From: Pinus tabuliformis
Taxonomy: Eukaryota > Streptophyta > Pinopsida > Pinales > Pinaceae
Length of the DNA: 64,000 nt
NCBI GenBank assembly: GCA_031772625.1
Contig: CM062818.1
Coordinates: 210,049,742 to 210,113,741, forward strand
Reading direction: 5' to 3'
Shown: piece after piece, positions 58,791 through 64,000 of the stretch
Layout: the number at the start of each line of letters is the position of its first letter
How positions within the stretch are numbered: position 1 is the first letter of the stretch
Notes under the pieces: generated by a model
Database searches by the model: none
What the model saw: only the letters and a program-made list of their open reading frames with translations
Told to the model about the DNA's origin: nothing
Made by a program: the position numbers and the translations under genes

Positions 58791-58945
58791 CATCGTGATC
58801 ACTTGTACCTGTACTTATACTCTATTGTAACCAGCGCATGATCTGCATGTACTTTTCATCCTCTTGTCCTGCCTGTAAGATCCTATCCTGTAACTTTGTC
58901 CCATAAGAGCTCATAGTTGTTGTATGATTTACATGTAGCTTCCTT

Positions 58946-59176
58946 CTAAGAGCATATGCAACCTTGTTCGCATTCCCTTTGATATATATGATCTAGAATT
59001 TGAAACTCACTAAGGGTGGATAACCATGTAGCTTTCCTGGTATTTAGATTTGAACGATCAAACAAATACCTCAACCCAATTTGATTGCTCACCAATGTCA
59101 ATCTCCTACCTTGAAGGTTGTGTCTCCATATCTTAAATGCATGTATAATTGCTGCTAGCTCAAGATCATGCATCAA
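58946..59176 (-). pseudogene. Element B3 RNase H
   Basis: A 76-codon piece, MMHDLELAAIIHAFKIWRHN, then LVSNQIGLRYLFDRSN. The counterpart of the T/S-D-H catalytic motif reads SNQ here, so a catalytic Asp is absent as in B2. Confidence 0.82.
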
Positions 59177-59449
59177 AAAAATTTATTTGTGCTCATTCAG
59201 TTTTGGTGACTCATATCACACTACCTGTCCTTATTGCATGATAACTCCACCAAGTCCTCTCTTTCAAGAATTTGTACACAATACAAACTCCTTGTTTGAA
59301 TCCACAATCTTTAGCAATGGTGCATGTGTCAACAACTGCTTAAGATGCTCAAAACTAGCCTGACATTCTTATGTCCATTCAAACTTTTTACCTTTCTACT
59401 ACAATGATGTGATATGATATGCAATGCATGAGAAGTTCTTGATGAACCT

Positions 59450-60060
59450 CCTATAATAACCTGCCATCCCCATGAATGATCTCACCTCATCCACATTCTT
59501 AGGAACTTCCCATTCCATGATGAGCCCTATCTTTTCTGGGTCCATTTCTATATCATCCTTGGAGACAACATTCCCCAAGTAATGTACCTCAGTCTAAAAG
59601 AAGATAAATTTGCTAAGTTTAGCATACAACCAATGCTCTCTTAGCAATCTCAACACTACTGCTAAATTCTCAGCATGTTCTTCCTCATTTTTAGAATAAA
59701 TCAATATGTGAATACAATAACAAACGTGTCGCGATAAGGATGCAACACATTATTCATAAAACACATAAATGTAGCTGGAGCATTAGTTAAACCGAATCGA
59801 ACAACCAAAAACTCATAATAGCCATACCTGGTCCTGAATTAAGTCTTGAATATATCATCTTCCTTGTTTCGTACCTGATAGTATCCTGATCTCAATTCGA
59901 TGTTAGAGAACAATGATGCTCCCTTCAGCTGACCAAACAAACCATCAATCCTCGGCAATGGGTACTTGTTCTTAATCGTTACCTTGTTCAGTTTTTTGTA
60001 GTCAATGCACAATATGAGAGTACCATCTTTCTTCTTTACGAAAAATATGGTGCACCCCAA
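59450..60060 (-). pseudogene. Element B3 reverse transcriptase
   Basis: 59839-60060 is the fingers ([20 protein letters not shown], then [20 protein letters not shown], then [18 protein letters not shown]). Palm and thumb continue to about 59460 in shifted frames. Confidence 0.85.
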
Positions 60061-60297
60061 TGCGATACAATTCGCCTAATGTATTCCTTTTCAAACATCA
60101 CCTTTAACTACAACTTCAACTCTACCAACTCAAATGTGTTCATCCGGTAAGGTGCTTTTGATGTCAGAGTTGACTTGGCATGAACTCGATAGAAAATTCT
60201 ACCTCCTTGTGAGACGAAAACTCTATAATGTCCCCAGAGAATACATCCTAAAACTAATATAGAAGTGATATAGAACTGGAGCATCCTAATCTAGGAA

Positions 60298-60780
60298 TCA
60301 TTTATAACAAGAAATGTGCATTGCAAACATCACACAAACCTTTATGCAACTAAGCTTAGCATGTATAGTGGTAAACATCCTCACTGATGTAGGATTTCTC
60401 TTCCCTTGCAAAGTCCTCTTTTCCCCACTATCATCTACACACTCAATGCCCTTGTCGGAGCAATCCACTTTGGTTCTGTGAAGGTATAGCCAATCCATAC
60501 CTGGAATCATATTATACAATCCCAATGAAACACATTGAAATGTGTTGTTGTAGGCATACCATTTAATTGAAATGTGCAAGCTCTTATCCAATGGTGAACT
60601 CGATTCTTTGTACCTGTAGCCAATTGTACCAACCAATATTATGCATGCACTTATTTTCTCAAACCACATTTATCCACCAACTATTGATATAACTATATTT
60701 AGATCTAGGATCAATCAAAATATAAACAACTTGATCACAAATCTTACTGTCCATCGCAATGATGAATGCCTGATGATCTG
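60298..60780 (-). pseudogene. Element B3 aspartic protease
   Basis: 60298-60669 contains YNMIPGMDWLYLHRTKVDCS. The catalytic strand near 60690-60715 reads LIDPRSKYSYI, D-P-R as in B2. Confidence 0.78.
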
Positions 60781-61920
60781 CCAGCATGTTTTCCACAGCT
60801 AGATAGATCAAAGGAATGTTATGACCATCATTACCAACTATATGTGCCTCTTGAGAACTATAGATATAGGGTGTACCACCACTCTGATACTGCAGACAAT
60901 CCCTCTTATGATGATCCTTACCACATATCCAGCACTATAACGGTTCCCTACCACCACCTCTAGCCTGCTGCTCTCCATGTCCCTTCTCAGCTATATTGAA
61001 TCTCTTGTATGAAACTACATTTCCTTTCTCAGTTTCATCTTGAGGACTTCCTCTCTTTGGCAGTCATTTTCTTTTAGCTTTCTCATTTCTTTTCAAGTCA
61101 TGCTTAGGCTCCACTTCGTGCTTCAAATACTCATAACAATGTTTTAACTATCGGATGGCCTCCTCCAACAATCTAGGCTCATCGAACCCAATTTCATCTT
61201 TGTATGCTACTGGAAGTCCATTGATGAATCTCTTAACCTTGGTCTTCCCCTCCCTGAGGTAAGGAACATATCTCAACAACTCCAAAAATATTCTAGTATA
61301 CTCCTCATATGTTATAGAACCCATCCAAAAATCATAAAACTCCTTAGCCCTATCATCATAATACCTCTACGACAAGTACTTCTTCTTGAAGATACTTTCA
61401 AATGCATGCCAAGTCAAATCTTCCTCATGTATACCTTTGCAATTCTTCATGTCTTCCCACCAAATGTCCAATTTACCTTTGAGACTAAAAGTGGTTATAT
61501 TTGCTTTCATGTTTTTTGAATAATCATGCAATCGGAAGAATTTAGTCATACCCAGCAACCATGGCTCTGCATCATGTGATTTATTCATCTCTCCATAAAA
61601 TATAGGTGGTTTTCCCTTCTTAAACGCATTTGGAAAGCATCCTTTATAGCTCCACATTTAAGGGTGATAACATTGATGATCATGATGCATGTGAGAACTA
61701 GAACTAGAATAGTACCTGTGCCTATAACCTCTCCTATTCAGAGTATCCAACAACCTGCCATCTTTCACTGTGTCAGATCTATCTAACCTATGTCTACCAA
61801 AATACCTACTTTCATATGCCCCATTAGTTTTGTCCTCCTGCTCATGGTTGATCCAAAGTGGTACATGTTGCTCCAATTCTGACAAACTCTAAAGTAGTAT
61901 CGCATTAGCCTCTCCTTGTT
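60781..61920 (-). pseudogene. Element B3 gag
   Basis: The zinc knuckle at about 60895-60935 reads CWICGKDHHKRDC with all four ligands. 61367-61657 is capsid (WLLGMTKFFRLHDYSKNM, then DIWWEDMKNCKGIHEEDL, then FESIFKKKYLS). 61658-61885 is the N-terminus (HEQEDKTNGAYESRYFGRHR). Confidence 0.85.
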
Positions 61921-62715
61921 TCTCTTCTGCGTGCATGATTTTGTCATAGTCAGCCTTAAATCTCCTTATTTCTTCCTTCAAGCTTCTCAATGTGTCTTCC
62001 AAGTTAGAAGAGTGCCCCATGCCACACTTCCCTTCTCATTCATATGGAGATTCTATGTAGTCTACCACCATGCTAGCTATTTGACCTCTTTCCTGCAAGG
62101 CATACTATGTCACCCAAACCAAATCACAATAAACAAATGTACCTTATCATAATTCGAGGAGGATGCCTTGTCTGCAATATCATCAAATCAGTGTGATACA
62201 TGTATAACATATACATAATAGCATATACACATATCTTGAATAAGCACATAAACATCATTCTAGTTAGGGTTTAGTCATCAATGCAAGACCATATCAACAA
62301 TGCATGATATGACCTCATGCATGAAAATAACCATTACTCCATTGGACACATTGCCACATGCAACTATCAACATACATAATCAATTCCTAGTGAACTACAC
62401 ATACGCATAGACACATGTAGTCAAGCATAAGCGATCAAGTGTTGTAACCAACGTACAAGAATGATGCATGTAATCAAGAAACCAAGAATGAAACCTAACA
62501 TAAAAGGATGTAACCAACCTTCATATAATCATGTAACCAACCATATACTCCTGACGATGCATTCCACAAAGTCAACATCAAGTTCCTCATGATAACCTAA
62601 CTACAACCATGATCAACATAGTGCAATGCACCAAGCACATGGAATTCAAGTGTAAGACACACACATGTAACTGACATACATGCATGACCAACACATTCAC
62701 CTAAGGAGAGCATAA
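61921..62715 (-). other. Leader of element B3
   Basis: About 800 bases between gag and the primer site, with no gene. It is rich in CATG/CATA phrases. This segment is absent from B1 (deleted) and from B2 (cut by the junction), so B3 is the only copy in the window that retains it. Confidence 0.75.
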
Positions 62716-62731
62716 CCACACTCTAATACCA
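62716..62731 (-). promoter_or_regulatory. Primer binding site of element B3
   Basis: The minus strand reads TGGTATTAGAGTGTGG three bases from the LTR. It is an initiator Met-tRNA site with a C-to-T change at the seventh base. Confidence 0.87.
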
Positions 62732-62734
62732 ATC

Positions 62735-64000
62735 TGTAACACCCCCTCCTCCTAGGTCTACCCAAGAAACCATCCAGTCGGGGTAAACATGCGATGAGAG
62801 AGGCCACTATAAGGGATTCAACCTCCTTGGTGACCTTAAGGAAATGTAATCGACATAACACATCAATCAAACCCATCCACATCAGCAACAATACCCTTAG
62901 GAGACATGTCATCAACTCAAACATTTGTCCCATGGATCCCACTGATGTTTTAAGCCTTTTAACCCCTAGTTTCTCTCATGCTATAGGCATGACAACATCT
63001 AGAAACCCAGCTTCACTCTCACAAGGCTGTGTCCCAATGTCCATGGACTCTTTTAAGAAGATCTATGCCAATGTCCCCAAGATTTGAGCCACGTTTCTAT
63101 CCCAGAATATCATCCTCTGCCCAAAACTTGTTACAACCTCCAGAATCCATGAAAGACATGATGAAAATACTAATAAATAAAAATCAACCTCGGGATTAAC
63201 CCTGAGCAACCCCAACCAAGACTGGCATTTTTTCAAACACTTGGCATCGATGCAACCTACAAGTGTAGGATACAAAACTGAGCATGAATGGTTGAAAACA
63301 AATTATGAAACATAACCAGAAAGATCACCACCGTCTCCATTGAACTATTATAACCTCAATTAGGTCTTTGATCCATCATTTTACCAATTACAAGTAAATA
63401 CATGAAATAACCATGACATGAACGAGTCATATAATCATGCTTACAACTAGCATTAAACCATATAAATATCAGAGATATGATAGCCATCAAATCCACATAT
63501 AAACAAGTTAAAAATTAAGAGAACTTAGCTTGTATTAAGCATAGGCAAATCCAACCACGTTCGGGACTTCCACGTACCACCCGACCATTGACATGGTTGA
63601 ACCAAATCTTTCTTTCAGTGAGTCACCCCTGTGCCATATTCCAAGCATGAATTTGGGATCTCACAGAACAACCAATACAAGAACAATCAAGGGAATCTAG
63701 AGGTTAAACTACCTCCACCCTCATCAAACCATGATGACACCAAAATCTGTGCTCTAATCACAACTGAGCCAAACTTGGAATGTCATCCAGAATCCATCAC
63801 TCTCCTTGAGGAATTTTTCTTCTCCTTGTCTCTCAAGCTTTATCGCAATCCAATCATGGATCACTATGCACTAAACCGAGACCAGTCTCTTAGGCTTTAC
63901 CATAATCCAAGCCCGAACCACTTGGCCCTAAACTAAGACTCCTCCCTCAGGCTTTACCATGTATCCCGCCAAAACCATTCAAGAGATTCCTAGGCCTTTG
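62735..64000 (-). repeat. 5' LTR of element B3 (partial)
   Basis: Begins TGTAACACCC and aligns with 55258 onwards. In the first ~390 bases about 60 positions differ, by eye, including a scrambled patch at 62920-62940. This is much more than the U2-U3 difference in a different ~250-bp stretch. Confidence 0.9.

Larger units (their letters stand above)
55258..64000 (-). mobile_element. Ty3/gypsy chromodomain element B, copy B3 (full interior; 5' LTR runs off the window)
   Basis: The most complete B copy: 3' LTR 55258-57272, polypurine tract, chromodomain/integrase, RNase H, RT, protease, gag, leader, primer site (62716-62731) and the first 1266 bases of the 5' LTR. By comparison with the left LTR the element should end about 750 bases beyond the window. 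All genes are broken. Confidence 0.92.

Overview
The window looks like nuclear DNA of a land plant with a large, retrotransposon-rich genome. A gymnosperm is my best guess, judging from the style of the Ty3/gypsy gag proteins and the LINE remnant, but this is inference. Supporting signs are initiator-Met-tRNA primer binding sites, decayed Ty3/gypsy polyproteins on almost every strand segment, AT-rich spacers with long (AT)n tracts, and no compact operon-like genes. Most open frames here are broken pieces of retrotransposons.

Layout. Positions 1-12412 hold composite unit U1: a minus-strand gypsy element A (1-2711, its proposed LTR to 4226), an older flank (4227-5434), and a minus-strand chromodomain gypsy element B (5435-12407) bracketed by the 5-bp target duplication AAGAA. 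Positions 12413-17250 are old AT-rich DNA with a nest of direct and inverted repeats around (AT)n and C-tracts. Positions 17300-18500 hold the one convincing non-transposon gene body: TATA box, a triplicated leader, an AT-hook, and a 44-residue tandem-repeat protein with a coiled-coil tail that has slipped out of frame. Positions 18500-22190 are AT-rich with a LINE reverse-transcriptase relic. Positions 22192-27022 are a complete, fairly young, non-autonomous gag-protease LTR element (element E, TR-GAG type) with target duplication CTCAC. A short LBD (LOB-domain) C-block exon lies at 28575-28697.

Positions 30690-32170 are the 3' end of a second chromodomain gypsy element (C). Positions 32171-35991 are a plus-strand gypsy derivative (D) arranged internal-LTR-internal-LTR and inserted into the integrase of another copy of element A. 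From 35992 to 64000 the A - flank - B composite appears twice, as U2 and U3. U2 and U3 are a 12.5-kb head-to-tail tandem duplication whose junction lies at 49492-49494.

History that can be read from the sequence: element B jumped once beside element A (same AAGAA flank in U1, U2 and U3). The two LTRs of B in U3 differ at roughly one site in seven. The composite was then copied (U1 versus U2: 19 differences in a ~250-bp sample). Last, the right-hand copy was tandemly duplicated (U2 versus U3: 8 differences in the same sample). Element E is younger than B. All counts are by eye. None of the A-D copies encodes an intact polyprotein. The features most likely to be new biology are the AT-hook repeat gene at 17.3-18.5 kb and the gag-protease element E.
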